A DNA stretch of 32,511 bases. Source: Apilactobacillus kunkeei DSM 12361 = ATCC 700308 (GTDB taxonomy: Bacteria; Bacillota; Bacilli; Lactobacillales; Lactobacillaceae). The notes under the pieces were generated by a model that saw nothing but the letters and a program-made list of their open reading frames with translations, did no database searches and was not told the DNA's origin. The translations under genes and the position numbers were made by a program. The stretch lies in the NCBI RefSeq assembly GCF_001281265.1, contig NZ_JXDB01000016.1:1-32511 (forward strand), read 5' to 3'. Numbering within the stretch: position 1 is the stretch's first letter; each line of letters starts with the position of its first letter. Of the stretch, positions 24,900 through 32,511 are shown in pieces.

Positions 24900-25538
24900 C
24901 TACTTAGCTAGATCATTAACATTATAACGGTGCTTAGCAGTACCTGACCATGGGAATAACTTGGCTACTCCCAATACCTTAGATTTCTTTACGAATCCCC
25001 AGTAACGACTATCGTTTGAAATGCTTCTGTTATCACCTAATACAAAGTATTCACCCTTTGGTACTACCTTTGAATTTTGGTTGTATACCCATTTTGTGCT
25101 GGATAAACTTGAGATACTCCAGTTCTTAATTTGATTGTTAGTATCAAAGTATCTAGTACCAACATTTAGTTCCTTTTTACTAATAAAACTTTGGTCAGCG
25201 ACCTTATTATTAACGTATAATTTCCCATCTTTATATGAAACAGTATCACCTGGCAAACCAATAACACGCTTTACATAATAGTCCTTAGCAGTGGCATTAG
25301 GATCTTCTCCATGCGCGTCAAAAATGATGACACTATTACGTTTAATATCAGCTTGCTTTAATACCAACATCTTTTCTCCGTTGTATAGGTTTGGATCCAT
25401 CGAATGGCCATCAACGGTTGCCATCGTAAAGAAGTGGGCAATTGTTAAGTAAATACCTCCTAGTACAACTAAGTAAATTAGCCAACTAAGGCATTCTCTT
25501 AAAAAATTATTTTTTTTCTTTTTGGTAGAATTTTCCAT
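24900..25538 (-). CDS. lepB: signal peptidase I, copy 2
   Basis: A 212-residue paralogue with membrane helix about 17-38, Ser46 in VDGHSMDPN, Lys90 in YYVKRVIGLPGD, and GDNRSISNDSRYWG near the end. All catalytic residues are kept. Tandem copies share order and most core residues but differ in the linker 105-150, consistent with old duplication. ATG 25538 follows GGAGTAACAAAAA. Multiple type I peptidases are known in Gram-positives with heavy secretion; division of labour here is unknown. Confidence 0.94.
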   Translation of the reverse strand: MENSTKKKKNNFLRECLSWLIYLVVLGGIYLTIAHFFTMATVDGHSMDPNLYNGEKMLVLKQADIKRNSVIIFDAHGEDPNATAKDYYVKRVIGLPGDTVSYKDGKLYVNNKVADQSFISKKELNVGTRYFDTNNQIKNWSISSLSSTKWVYNQNSKVVPKGEYFVLGDNRSISNDSRYWGFVKKSKVLGVAKLFPWSGTAKHRYNVNDLAK

Positions 25539-25606
25539 TTTTTGTTACTCCTAACTTTGATAATCCCATTGTATCATTATTTCATAAATTGTTTTAAATA
25601 ATTTCC

Positions 25607-25635
25607 TTGTGATAAATTATGCTTATAAGTATAAT
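25607..25635 (+). promoter_or_regulatory. promoter for the membrane protein gene
   Basis: TTGTGA (25607-25612), 17-nt spacer, TATAAT (25630-25635). It faces right toward the gene beginning near 25671-25681. Confidence 0.7.
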
Positions 25636-25680
25636 TTAATTGTTAATATTTAATTAAATGATAAAAAGGAATGACTAAAC

Positions 25681-26214
25681 ATTAATAAAATCGGAAATCT
25701 CAACATACATAAGAATATCCTTGGGGCCTTCTTCGTATGGTTTTTACTATCAGTCCTATGGGGAATATTCAACATTGATAAGGAAGCAATGTCCTTACAT
25801 GTGATTTTAAAAGCAAACTTTGTAACCGCAATCCCACAAATGCTAATTTTCATAGAAGTTGCAATATTGTATGCAATCATTTCTATGCTAAGGACCAGAA
25901 TCTTCTTAGCATTTTTATCCATTTATACCGTCTATATCGACGCTTTAAACTTGTCTACTGTAATTGTATACATAATTAATGGAAACTACTTCTACGCCAT
26001 TTTTTGGGCGATTATGTGGATTCTACTGACAATATCAATGATTTGCTTCACAGTATCAGCAAATCATTCGATTTTAAAACATAGATCAGTTAAAATTCAG
26101 CGTCAAAAATCATCAGAATACTTTAAATATCAATTCACACTACTTAAAAATGCCTTGATTCCAGGAATCGTTTCATCATTCCTATATACCATTTTAAATA
26201 GCTGCATTCGATAA
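25681..26214 (+). CDS. four-to-five-helix membrane protein, unusual or frameshifted start
   Basis: About 177 residues. The first ATG in this frame is at 25789, but the frame is open back to TGA at 25672 and encodes a convincing extra membrane helix, LGAFFVWFLLSVLWGIF. No ATG, GTG or TTG exists in that extension. AAGGA (25666-25670) is followed at once by ATG (25671) in another frame, which ends after four codons (ATG ACT AAA CAT TAA). Either AUU at 25681 is the start, or one base (an A in the AAA run) has been lost and the gene is frameshifted at codon 3. Function unknown; not recognised. Confidence 0.6.
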   Translation: MNKIGNLNIHKNILGAFFVWFLLSVLWGIFNIDKEAMSLHVILKANFVTAIPQMLIFIEVAILYAIISMLRTRIFLAFLSIYTVYIDALNLSTVIVYIINGNYFYAIFWAIMWILLTISMICFTVSANHSILKHRSVKIQRQKSSEYFKYQFTLLKNALIPGIVSSFLYTILNSCIR

Positions 26215-26219
26215 TAAAG

Positions 26220-26252
26220 AAGCCGTCTAAACATTGTTTAGACGGCTTTTTG
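26220..26252. terminator. bidirectional terminator
   Basis: A 13-bp stem, AAGCCGTCTAAAC with its complement around an ATT loop (26220-26248), with T run to the right and A residues to the left. Shared by the membrane protein gene and mnmG. Confidence 0.93.
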
Positions 26253-26258
26253 TTTTAC

Positions 26259-28187
26259 CTATTTTTTAATTTTAGCAATTTTACCTTGTTGAATGTAAAC
26301 ACCTAAAATAGCAACATCTGAAGGGTTAACCCCTGAAATTCTAGAAGCTTGAGCCACAGTACGTGGTCTAATCTTTTCTAGTTTTTGACGAGCTTCGGTA
26401 GCTAAACTGTCGATTGCATCATAATCGATATCATCTGGAATTTTCTTAGCTTCCATTTTCTTCATACGAGCAACATTTTCTTCGGCCTTCTTGATGTATC
26501 CGGCGTACTTAGTTCTGATTTCAACTTGTTCTACCACACGACGACCTAATGGCTTTTCAGCTGGTTCGATGAACTTCAACAATGTGTTATAAGTTACATA
26601 TGGACGACGTAAGAATACAGATGCCAAGATACCATCCTTAAGTGGCTTATCGCCATGAGCTTCAACGAATTCGTTTACTTCATCACTTGGTTTGATACGA
26701 GTGTGATCTAAGCGGTCTAATTCGTTAATAACGGCCTCTTTCTTTTCTAAGAACTTGTTATATCTTTCATCAGAAATTAGACCTAATTCATGACCCTTTT
26801 CAGTTAGACGGAAATCAGCATTGTCGTTTCTAAGAAGTAAACGGTATTCAGCACGACTAGTTAGTAAACGGTATGGTTCGTTAGTTCCCTTAGTTACTAA
26901 GTCATCCACTAGCACACCAATGTATGCTTCGTTACGTTTTAGAACCATTGGTTCCTTACCTTGAGCGCGTAGTGCGGCATTGATTCCGGCATATAGACCT
27001 TGTCCAGCGGCTTCTTCGTATCCTGAAGTACCGTTAGTTTGACCGGCAGTGTATAGGTTCTTAACAATCTTAGTTTCAAATGTTGGTTTTAATTGATATG
27101 GTGCTACGACATCATATTCGATGGCGTAACCAGGTCTCATCATTTCAGCGTGTTCTAGTCCAGCAACACTGTGTAACATCTTTTGTTGTACTTCTTCTGG
27201 AAGAGAAGTTGAAAGACTATCACAGTAGTATTCGTTTGTTTCACGACCTTCAGGTTCCAAGAAAACTTGGTGTCTGTTCTTGTCAGCAAAACGAACAATC
27301 TTATCTTCGATTGATGGACAGTAACGAGGTCCAACTCCTTCAATCACACCGGTAAACATAGGTGCACGGTCTAGGTTGTCACGAATGATTTGATGAGTGT
27401 GTTCATTGGTGTAAGTTAACCAACATGATAGTTGATCCTTAACTGGAATGTACTTGTCATCAGGAGTTTCAAAACTGAAGTGGTTAACTTCTTCATCCCC
27501 TGGTTGTTCTTCCGTCTTAGAGAAATCAATGGTACGACCGTTAACACGTGGAGGTGTACCGGTCTTGAAACGCTTCAATTCAAAACCTAATTCCTCTAGA
27601 TTTTCTGATAGCTTCAATGCTGGTTGAGAATTGTTTGGACCTGAAGAATATCTTAGTTCACCAATGATAATTCTTCCACGAGCTGCTGTTCCGGCACAAA
27701 TAACCGTTGTTTTGGAGTAGTACTTAGCACCTGTGAAAGTCACGATCCCCTTGCAGACACCATCTTCAACGATTAATGAATCAACAATTCCTTGTTTTAA
27801 ATCCAAATTAGGTTGATTTTCGATAGTTTCTTTCATTGCACGGTGGTAAGCATGTTTGTCAGCTTGCGCACGTAATGCACGAACGGCAGGCCCTTTACCA
27901 GTGTTTAGCATTCTCATTTGCACGTAAGTCTTATCGATATTTCTACCCATTTCCCCACCTAGTGCATCGATTTCTCTTACAACGGTTCCTTTGGCTGGTC
28001 CACCAAGTGATGGATTACATGGCATGAATGCAACCATGTCCAAATTAATTGTTATTAACATTGTTTTGTTTCCCATTCTGGCTGAAGCAAGCGCAGCTTC
28101 ACTACCAGCATGACCGGCACCAACGACGATAACGTCGTATTCACCGGCATCGTATTGGATATTTTCTTCGCTTACGATTTGGCTCAT
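26259..28187 (-). CDS. mnmG: tRNA uridine-5-carboxymethylaminomethyl modification enzyme MnmG
   Basis: A 642-residue FAD protein that, with MnmE, installs carboxymethylaminomethyl groups at U34 of tRNAs reading split codon boxes. FAD-binding [14 protein letters not shown] is near residue 19; the family segment [13 protein letters not shown] (about 55-67) and [13 protein letters not shown] (about 207-219) are present. Full length. TGGAGGAAAACAA precedes the ATG. It follows mnmE by 41 nt; that gap contains a parS-like site. Order mnmE-mnmG near oriC is typical of Bacillota. Confidence 0.97.
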   Translation of the reverse strand: MSQIVSEENIQYDAGEYDVIVVGAGHAGSEAALASARMGNKTMLITINLDMVAFMPCNPSLGGPAKGTVVREIDALGGEMGRNIDKTYVQMRMLNTGKGPAVRALRAQADKHAYHRAMKETIENQPNLDLKQGIVDSLIVEDGVCKGIVTFTGAKYYSKTTVICAGTAARGRIIIGELRYSSGPNNSQPALKLSENLEELGFELKRFKTGTPPRVNGRTIDFSKTEEQPGDEEVNHFSFETPDDKYIPVKDQLSCWLTYTNEHTHQIIRDNLDRAPMFTGVIEGVGPRYCPSIEDKIVRFADKNRHQVFLEPEGRETNEYYCDSLSTSLPEEVQQKMLHSVAGLEHAEMMRPGYAIEYDVVAPYQLKPTFETKIVKNLYTAGQTNGTSGYEEAAGQGLYAGINAALRAQGKEPMVLKRNEAYIGVLVDDLVTKGTNEPYRLLTSRAEYRLLLRNDNADFRLTEKGHELGLISDERYNKFLEKKEAVINELDRLDHTRIKPSDEVNEFVEAHGDKPLKDGILASVFLRRPYVTYNTLLKFIEPAEKPLGRRVVEQVEIRTKYAGYIKKAEENVARMKKMEAKKIPDDIDYDAIDSLATEARQKLEKIRPRTVAQASRISGVNPSDVAILGVYIQQGKIAKIKK

Positions 28188-28207
28188 TTGTTTTCCTCCA
28201 TTAAAAA

Positions 28208-28223
28208 TGTTTCACATGAAACA
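28208..28223. promoter_or_regulatory. parS-like site between mnmE and mnmG
   Basis: TGTTTCACATGAAACA differs by one central base from TGTTTCACGTGAAACA and is the exact reverse complement of the site at 18403-18418. It is about 4 kb from the DnaA-box cluster. Intergenic, in the short gap before mnmG. Confidence 0.7.
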
Positions 28224-28228
28224 ATTGA

Positions 28229-29620
28229 CTATTTTCCTAGACAGAATTGGCTGAATAGTTGATCTAATAGCTCACCGTTGTAGCTATCACCGGTAATTTC
28301 ACCAAGTGATTCCCAACATGCGTGCATGTCCATTTGAACTAAATCAACCGGTAGACCTTCATCCAATCCGTTAATTACGCTGTTTAATGATTCTTTTGCA
28401 TTGTGTAACAAACTAACGTGTCTGGCGTTTGTAACCATAACGTCGTTTTGTGAGCTTTGAATTCCTTGGGTAAAGAATAGCTTAGCAATCATTTCCTCAA
28501 GTGGTTCCGTTCCATTGTCTTGAATGGCAGAAGTAGTGCTTACGTTTTCTGCACCGACTAAGTTCTTAACTTCATCAACATCGATTTGTTGAGGTAAGTC
28601 GGTCTTGTTTAAAATCACGATTCGTTTGGAATCGTTGGTTAATTCGATTAATTGACGATCTTCGTCAGAAATTTTTTCAGAGTAGTTCAATACCAATAGC
28701 ACTAAATCTGAACTTGCAATGGCCTTTCTTGAACGTTCCACACCAATTTTTTCAACCTTATCTTCGGTTTCACGGATTCCGGCAGTATCAACTAATTTCA
28801 AAGGAACACCCTTAACGTTCACGTATTCTTCCAACACGTCACGTGTGGTTCCTGGAACATCTGTAACGATGGCCTTATCTTGGTGTAACAAGTGGTTTAA
28901 GATACTTGATTTACCAACATTTGGGCGACCAACGATAGAAGTAGCAAGTCCATCCCTTAGAACTTGTCCTTGCTTGGCAGTTTCTAGTAGTTTTTCAACC
29001 TTAGCTTTTAAATCAACCGCATTTTCCCTCAATAACTTAGAAGTCATTACTTCGGCATCGTCATATTCAGGGTAATCGATGTTAACTTCGACATTTGCTA
29101 AGACGTCCAAAATTTGTTGTCTAAGCGTTCTAATTAGTCTTGAAAGGTTTCCTTCAAGTTGGCTTTCAGCAGCCTTCATAGAGCGGGTAGTTTTGGCGTC
29201 AATAACATCCATGACCGCTTCTGATTGTGAAAGGTCAATTCGTCCATTCAAGAATGCACGTTTAGTAAATTCACCCGGTTCAGCAAGACGGGCGCCATAA
29301 CTTAAAATCAATTGAAGAATAGTGTTAGTGGCCAAGATACCACCGTGACAGTTAACCTCAATCACGTCTTCACATGTGTAAGTCTTTGGTGCTCTCATTA
29401 CTGATACCATTACTTCGTCAACGTCTTCGTTAGTGTCTGGATCAAAGACATGACCATAGTTAATGGTGTGTGAGGCAACCTTGTTTAAGTCCTTGCCTCG
29501 ATAAATTTTACTAATCACCTTTAAAGCGTCATCCCCACTGATTCTAACGATGGAGATTCCCCCTTCACCAGGTGGTGTTGAAATCGCTGCGATTGTATCA
29601 AAATCTGTAGTCGTTGCCAT
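28229..29620 (-). CDS. mnmE: tRNA modification GTPase MnmE
   Basis: A 463-residue GTPase. An N-terminal formyl-THF-binding domain ([19 protein letters not shown] at 11-29) leads into a helical domain, in which a Ras-like G domain is inserted: G1 GRPNVGKS (231-238), G2/G3 DVPGTTRD and DTAGI (about 254-282), G4 NKTD near 337. The C-terminus ends FCLGK with the conserved Cys460. Works with MnmG in wobble-uridine modification. AAAGGAAGAGG lies before the ATG. Probably co-transcribed with mnmG. Confidence 0.97.
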   Translation of the reverse strand: MATTTDFDTIAAISTPPGEGGISIVRISGDDALKVISKIYRGKDLNKVASHTINYGHVFDPDTNEDVDEVMVSVMRAPKTYTCEDVIEVNCHGGILATNTILQLILSYGARLAEPGEFTKRAFLNGRIDLSQSEAVMDVIDAKTTRSMKAAESQLEGNLSRLIRTLRQQILDVLANVEVNIDYPEYDDAEVMTSKLLRENAVDLKAKVEKLLETAKQGQVLRDGLATSIVGRPNVGKSSILNHLLHQDKAIVTDVPGTTRDVLEEYVNVKGVPLKLVDTAGIRETEDKVEKIGVERSRKAIASSDLVLLVLNYSEKISDEDRQLIELTNDSKRIVILNKTDLPQQIDVDEVKNLVGAENVSTTSAIQDNGTEPLEEMIAKLFFTQGIQSSQNDVMVTNARHVSLLHNAKESLNSVINGLDEGLPVDLVQMDMHACWESLGEITGDSYNGELLDQLFSQFCLGK

Positions 29621-29670
29621 GTTCCTCTTCCTTTCTTAATTATCAAAATCCGTTTTGTGGCCTAGCGCAC

Positions 29671-29722
29671 AAAAAAAGTGCCCACTCCACGCCAAAAAAA
29701 CTCAGCATGGATAAAGCACTTT
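29671..29722 (-). terminator. long terminator after jag
   Basis: On the - strand AAAGTGC (29722-29716) pairs with GCACTTT (29681-29675), with an inner helix CCATGC/GCGTGG separated by unpaired bases, followed by a run of seven T. It is 75 nt or more beyond the jag stop. The internal bulges make it more elaborate than the others in the window. Confidence 0.6.
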
Positions 29723-29798
29723 GACTACTTCATCTATCTCTGATAAGAATGATACCTTATATAATAAAAACTTTATCCGGTTTTGTCAATTTATATGA

Positions 29799-30527
29799 CT
29801 ATCCTTGTGGTTCTACAACGACAGCACGGTAAGGTTCGCGACCTGATGAGAATGTGTTGACGTATAGACTGTTTTCTAGTTGGTTATGAATAACCTTTCT
29901 TTCGAAGGAAGGCATTGGATCTAGGTATACCGGTTGTCCTGTTGCGACAGCTTCTCTGGCTGTTTTTTCAGCTAATTTCTTCAAAATTTCAGTACGGCGG
30001 TGACGGTAATCGGCTGTATCTAGTTGAATTGATAAACGGCTGTATCCGATGTGATTCAAGTAGATTTGTGCCAAGTTTTGTAAAGCATTGATGGTTAGTC
30101 CATGTTTACCAATTAGTAGACCTTCTTGTTCAGTCTTGAAATTAATACGAGCGAACTTACGGTTAATAATCTTAGGTTGTAATTCGGCTGAAACGCCCAA
30201 TTCTTCAACAATTGGCTTCAAATAAGCCACTAAATCTTCCATGGCTTGTTCATTTGAATGATAACGTTTCTTAGTTTCTGTTGTTTCTTCTGATTGGTTG
30301 TTAATCTTAATGTTTTTTGTTGGTGTTGCTGCGATTTCTTGAGTGTTTGATGCATTTTCATTGTTTTTAACGTCGATTTCGACGATTGCATCACGTTTTC
30401 CGATTCCAAAAAAGCCTTTACGGTTTGTTTGAACAATGTTGATTTCAGCATTGCTCTTATCAACGTTTAGTGACTTTAGTCCTTTCTCGATCGCTTCACT
30501 GACTGTTTTAGCAGTAAATGTTGACAT
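29799..30527 (-). CDS. jag: RNA-binding protein Jag/KhpB (EloR)
   Basis: A 242-residue RNA-binding protein. Jag-N domain at 1-52 (TVSEAIEKGLKSL ... GFFGIGKRDAIVEI), an acidic low-complexity linker, a KH domain (about 95-170, with LLIGKHGLTINALQNL) and a C-terminal R3H domain (about 180-240, ending YRAVVVEPQ). Homologues act with KhpA and control cell elongation in streptococci and lactobacilli. It follows yidC as usual, but a strong terminator separates them and a candidate promoter lies between, so it can be expressed alone. AAGGAG seven bases upstream. Confidence 0.95.
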   Translation of the reverse strand: MSTFTAKTVSEAIEKGLKSLNVDKSNAEINIVQTNRKGFFGIGKRDAIVEIDVKNNENASNTQEIAATPTKNIKINNQSEETTETKKRYHSNEQAMEDLVAYLKPIVEELGVSAELQPKIINRKFARINFKTEQEGLLIGKHGLTINALQNLAQIYLNHIGYSRLSIQLDTADYRHRRTEILKKLAEKTAREAVATGQPVYLDPMPSFERKVIHNQLENSLYVNTFSSGREPYRAVVVEPQG

Positions 30528-30559
30528 GTTGGGACTCCTTTTAAAAATAAACTATGTTA

Positions 30560-30587
30560 TTAATAATATCACAAAATAGCGGTTCAA
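30560..30587 (-). promoter_or_regulatory. candidate promoter of jag
   Basis: On the - strand TTGAAC (30587-30582), 16-nt spacer, TATTAA (30565-30560), between the yidC terminator and the jag ribosome site. Confidence 0.45.
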
Positions 30588-30596
30588 TGATACACA

Positions 30597-30634
30597 AAAA
30601 AAGCGTCTGATTATAAAATCAGACGCTTTTTTAT
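30597..30634 (-). terminator. terminator between yidC and jag
   Basis: Stem AAAAGCGTCTGATT with its complement around a short TATA-type loop, flanked by A and T tracts. It lies directly after the yidC stop codon and so limits readthrough into jag. Confidence 0.92.
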
Positions 30635-31467
30635 TATTTACGACGAGATTTTTTAGCTTTGCGAATTGCTTTTTCAACATTACGCTTGTGTTGCTTTTCA
30701 GCACGAAGCTTTTCTTCTCGTTCTCTTTGAATCTTCCAAGGATTTTGAATAAACAATGTTTGTACAGCTTGGAAGGCATTTGTTACTACCCAATAAATTG
30801 AGATCGCAGCAGGAATATTTAATGCCATGAAGAAAATGATAACGGGCATTCCGAACATCATTCCTTTTGTCATCCCATTTTGCTCAGGTTGTGACTTCAT
30901 TGCTAGCCATGAACTAATGAAAGTAAATACGGCGGCTAGAACCGGCATAATAAAGTATGGGTCTTTGTGTCCTAATTGTAACCATAGGAAATGACCTGAC
31001 TTCAAAACATCTGTACGCCAGATAGCTTGGTATAAGGCCCACAAGATTGGCAATTGAACTAGTAGTGGTAAACAACCAGCAACAGGATTAACGCCTGCTT
31101 CAGCATAAAGCTTTTGTTGTTCTTCACGAAGTAACTTAACTGTTTCAGTATCCTTTGATGAATACTTCTTTTGAAGTTCCTTTAACTTAGGTTGTAGTTC
31201 TTGCGTCTTCTTCATACTCTTGGTTTGATAAATCATCAAAGGCAAGATAATGATACGAACAATGATGGTAAAAGCAACGATACCCATTCCGTAATTTGAA
31301 CCAAAGAATTTAGCTAACCAAATGATGGCTCTTGAGAAATTAAGTACGATAACTCCATCCCATAGACCGGTACTGTGTGAAGTAATTGGTTTATTACTAC
31401 ATGCAGTCAAGAAAAATACCAATCCTAAAATTGAAGTAAGTGAAAGATACTTTTTAAATTTTTTCAT
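30634..31467 (-). CDS. yidC: membrane protein insertase YidC/OxaA lipoprotein
   Basis: A 277-residue insertase for membrane proteins. Lipoprotein signal with lipobox LTAC and Cys23. The YidC core has five membrane segments starting at about residue 60 (YGMGIVAFTIIVRIIILPLM, including the conserved hydrophilic-groove Arg), then a cytoplasmic coiled hairpin (about 80-115) and the basic C-terminal tail KAIRKAKKSRRK for ribosome contact. This is the short Gram-positive form without the large periplasmic domain. Its ATG overlaps the rnpA stop by one base. Confidence 0.96.
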   Translation of the reverse strand: MKKFKKYLSLTSILGLVFFLTACSNKPITSHSTGLWDGVIVLNFSRAIIWLAKFFGSNYGMGIVAFTIIVRIIILPLMIYQTKSMKKTQELQPKLKELQKKYSSKDTETVKLLREEQQKLYAEAGVNPVAGCLPLLVQLPILWALYQAIWRTDVLKSGHFLWLQLGHKDPYFIMPVLAAVFTFISSWLAMKSQPEQNGMTKGMMFGMPVIIFFMALNIPAAISIYWVVTNAFQAVQTLFIQNPWKIQREREEKLRAEKQHKRNVEKAIRKAKKSRRK

Positions 31468-31829
31468 TAGTCTTCTCCCTCAACATAATCAGAATAAAGC
31501 AAGTTTGCTAATTTTAAAACATGCACCATATTCTTCTTAACTTCTTCCATTGATAGTTGGTCGGCTCTTGGACGAGCAATAACCAAGAAATCAACGTCTT
31601 GTCTTAGATATGGCTTTAATTCAGTCAAACTTTGTCTAACTCGTCTTTTAACCCAGTTTCTGTGAACAGCATTCCCAATCTTCTTACCAACTGAGATACC
31701 AACTCTAAAATGGGGTTGATCAGGCTTTTCCATTTGATAAATGACAAAAGTCCGATTAGCAACTGAATTATGTTTTTCAAAAACATTTTGGAATTCTGCT
31801 TCTTTTTTGACGCGATATGACTTACGCAT
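31467..31829 (-). CDS. rnpA: ribonuclease P protein component
   Basis: A 120-residue basic protein that assists RNase P RNA in cleaving 5' leaders from tRNA precursors. N-terminal [17 protein letters not shown] and the family RNR-region [15 protein letters not shown] (about 51-65), here with Trp in place of the third residue of the usual RNR. The central cleft is [13 protein letters not shown]. It sits between rpmH and yidC as in nearly all Bacillota. Coupled to yidC through TAATG. Confidence 0.95.
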   Translation of the reverse strand: MRKSYRVKKEAEFQNVFEKHNSVANRTFVIYQMEKPDQPHFRVGISVGKKIGNAVHRNWVKRRVRQSLTELKPYLRQDVDFLVIARPRADQLSMEEVKKNMVHVLKLANLLYSDYVEGED

Positions 31830-31863
31830 AATCCATCTCCATTAAATTTTGTTCAATATAATG

Positions 31864-31890
31864 AAAAAGACCACTGAATGGTCAGTGGTC
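31864..31890 (-). terminator. intrinsic terminator between rpmH and rnpA
   Basis: Stem GACCACTGA/TCAGTGGTC with loop ATGG (31869-31890), followed on the - strand by five T. It overlaps the rpmH stop codon. It should reduce transcription of rnpA relative to rpmH, matching the far higher need for ribosomal protein. Confidence 0.88.
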
Positions 31891-32024
31891 TATACAGTCA
31901 ATGACTTTCTACCTTTTTTACGACGGCGAGCTAAAACTTTACGACCGTTGCTAGTGCTCATACGACTACGGAAACCGTGAGTACGTGCGTGCTTACGTTT
32001 CTTTGGTTGGTAAGTTCTCTTCAT
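31890..32024 (-). CDS. rpmH: 50S ribosomal protein L34
   Basis: A 44-residue, extremely basic ribosomal protein: starts [19 protein letters not shown], continues with [19 protein letters not shown] and ends SLTV. Full-length family match. GGGAGGG lies before the ATG. The first gene leftward from oriC, as in most Bacillota. Its stop codon lies in a terminator hairpin. Confidence 0.98.
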   Translation of the reverse strand: MKRTYQPKKRKHARTHGFRSRMSTSNGRKVLARRRKKGRKSLTV

Positions 32025-32040
32025 TACTAACCCTCCCTTA

Positions 32041-32070
32041 TATATTTTGTGTGTTTCTTTTCTATGTCAA
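32041..32070 (-). promoter_or_regulatory. promoter of rpmH
   Basis: A consensus TTGACA (32070-32065) is followed after 17-18 nt by AAATAT/AATATA (about 32047-32041), 17 nt or more before the rpmH start. Confidence 0.55.
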
Positions 32071-32152
32071 ATACATTTCCTAAACATAATACCATAAAAA
32101 AATTAATGATGAAACATAAAAATCAAATTCTTTCCCTAAAGGGATCCATTTT

Positions 32153-32457
32153 TTATCCACATTTCAATTTGTTTCATACACATTTTTTTATTTTTCCTGT
32201 TGATTAAAATTTTGCAATTAACAGTCTTTTCCACAAGTTTTCCACAAGTAAACAACCTGTTATTAGAATTATTCACAAGTTGTGCATAACTTTTTGTTTT
32301 TATTGATATATCAGTTATACTTACCTGTGGATTATTAACATTTTTCTGTGGAAAACTAAAAAATGAGATGATTTTAATCAAGTTATCAACAGGTTGTGGA
32401 AAATAAAATTAACAGGGTGTGAAACAATTATACACAAGTAAATGTGCTTGTGGAAAA
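32153..32457. other. replication origin: DnaA-box cluster (oriC)
   Basis: At least ten DnaA-box-like 9-mers lie in the AT-rich gap between rpmH and dnaA. The perfect TTATCCACA is at 32153-32161. Close variants are TTTTCCACA (32227-32235, 32238-32246), TTATTCACA (32269-32277), TGTGCATAA (32281-32289), TGTGGATTA (32326-32334), TGTGGAAAA (32347-32355, 32395-32403, 32449-32457), TTATCAACA (32383-32391) and TTATACACA (32428-32436). The left boxes tend to one orientation and the right ones to the other. No gene is present; a frame across 32136-32381 is a by-product of the repeats. Confidence 0.92.
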
Positions 32458-32470
32458 CTTTTTTTTTTAA

Positions 32471-32479
32471 TGGTAAAAT
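32471..32479 (+). promoter_or_regulatory. extended -10 of the putative dnaA promoter
   Basis: TGGTAAAAT carries a TGn extension before TAAAAT, about 26 nt before the first ATG. The DnaA box at 32449-32457 covers the -35 position, consistent with known DnaA autorepression. Confidence 0.5.
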
Positions 32480-32504
32480 TACTAAAGATTTTTAACGGGA
32501 GGAA

Positions 32505-32511
32505 ATGATTC
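32505..32511 (+). CDS. dnaA: probable start of dnaA (cut by window end)
   Basis: Only ATG ATT C is visible. GGGAGG at 32497-32502 leaves just 2 nt before this ATG, closer than usual, so the true start may be a later codon outside the window. Identity is inferred from position: DnaA boxes and rpmH on the left, rightward orientation. Confidence 0.55.

Noticed and set aside
25650-25922. 90-residue leftward frame before lepB
   Set aside because: Antisense to the membrane protein gene, which has a promoter and consistent membrane helices; the leftward frame has neither.
30230-30779. Alternative leftward frames inside jag and across the yidC end
   Set aside because: They lie in other frames over jag/yidC, which have clear domains; one crosses the terminator at 30597-30634.
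32136-32381. 81-residue leftward frame over the origin
   Set aside because: It lies across the DnaA boxes, has no ribosome site and no family likeness; composition follows the AT-rich origin.

Overview
This is a low-GC Gram-positive chromosomal window that ends at the replication origin. Leftward from the right edge the order is probable dnaA start, DnaA-box cluster, rpmH, rnpA, yidC, jag, mnmE, mnmG, which is the standard Bacillota origin neighbourhood. Three parS-like partition sites (two imperfect, one matching the consensus) support this. Two aminopeptidase C genes, an isoleucine 2-epimerase-type aminotransferase, T-box and PyrR leaders, and AT-rich codon use point to a small-genome member of the Lactobacillaceae (perhaps the Apilactobacillus/Fructilactobacillus group). 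The genus is inference; there is no rRNA here to settle it.

Layout. (a) 1-4380 looks accessory: two divergent ABC export systems. The leftward one has an ATPase with an N-terminal Cro/C1 helix-turn-helix fused to it, plus one permease. The rightward one, very AT-rich, has two membrane proteins and an ATPase with the E-loop of lantibiotic-immunity transporters. A 33-bp nested palindrome lies between them. (b) 4390-6660: a YdcZ-type DMT transporter and an MFS transporter. (c) 6800-8310: pyrFE behind a PyrR attenuator. (d) 8309-11490: cardiolipin synthase, a bacterial eRF1-like (baeRF-type) protein and a small acidic orphan. (e) 11487-13505: homoserine dehydrogenase and two small conserved proteins (DUF1516 and DUF6440 types).

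(f) 13506-19260 is the most striking part: a translationally coupled argG-argH-(SBP-permease fusion)-ATPase operon preceded by three consecutive complete T-box riboswitches, each with a CGU arginine specifier. The two upstream copies have intrinsic terminators. The third, next to argG, lacks one; its CGUCCUCU segment can instead pair with the argG GGAGGAUG, which predicts a translational switch. This would make arginine synthesis from citrulline, and probably uptake, depend on three successive readings of uncharged tRNA-Arg. (g) 19265-23400: an Ile-epimerase-like gene and two pepC copies, apparently one operon, behind a strong promoter with a perfect 14-bp inverted repeat. (h) 23508-26250: a secreted lysine-rich protein, two tandem signal peptidase I genes, and a membrane protein whose ORF has no normal start codon. 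(i) 26259-32511: tRNA-modification genes mnmG/mnmE, the jag/yidC/rnpA/rpmH block, and oriC.

No tRNA, rRNA, insertion sequence, prophage or CRISPR array was recognised.
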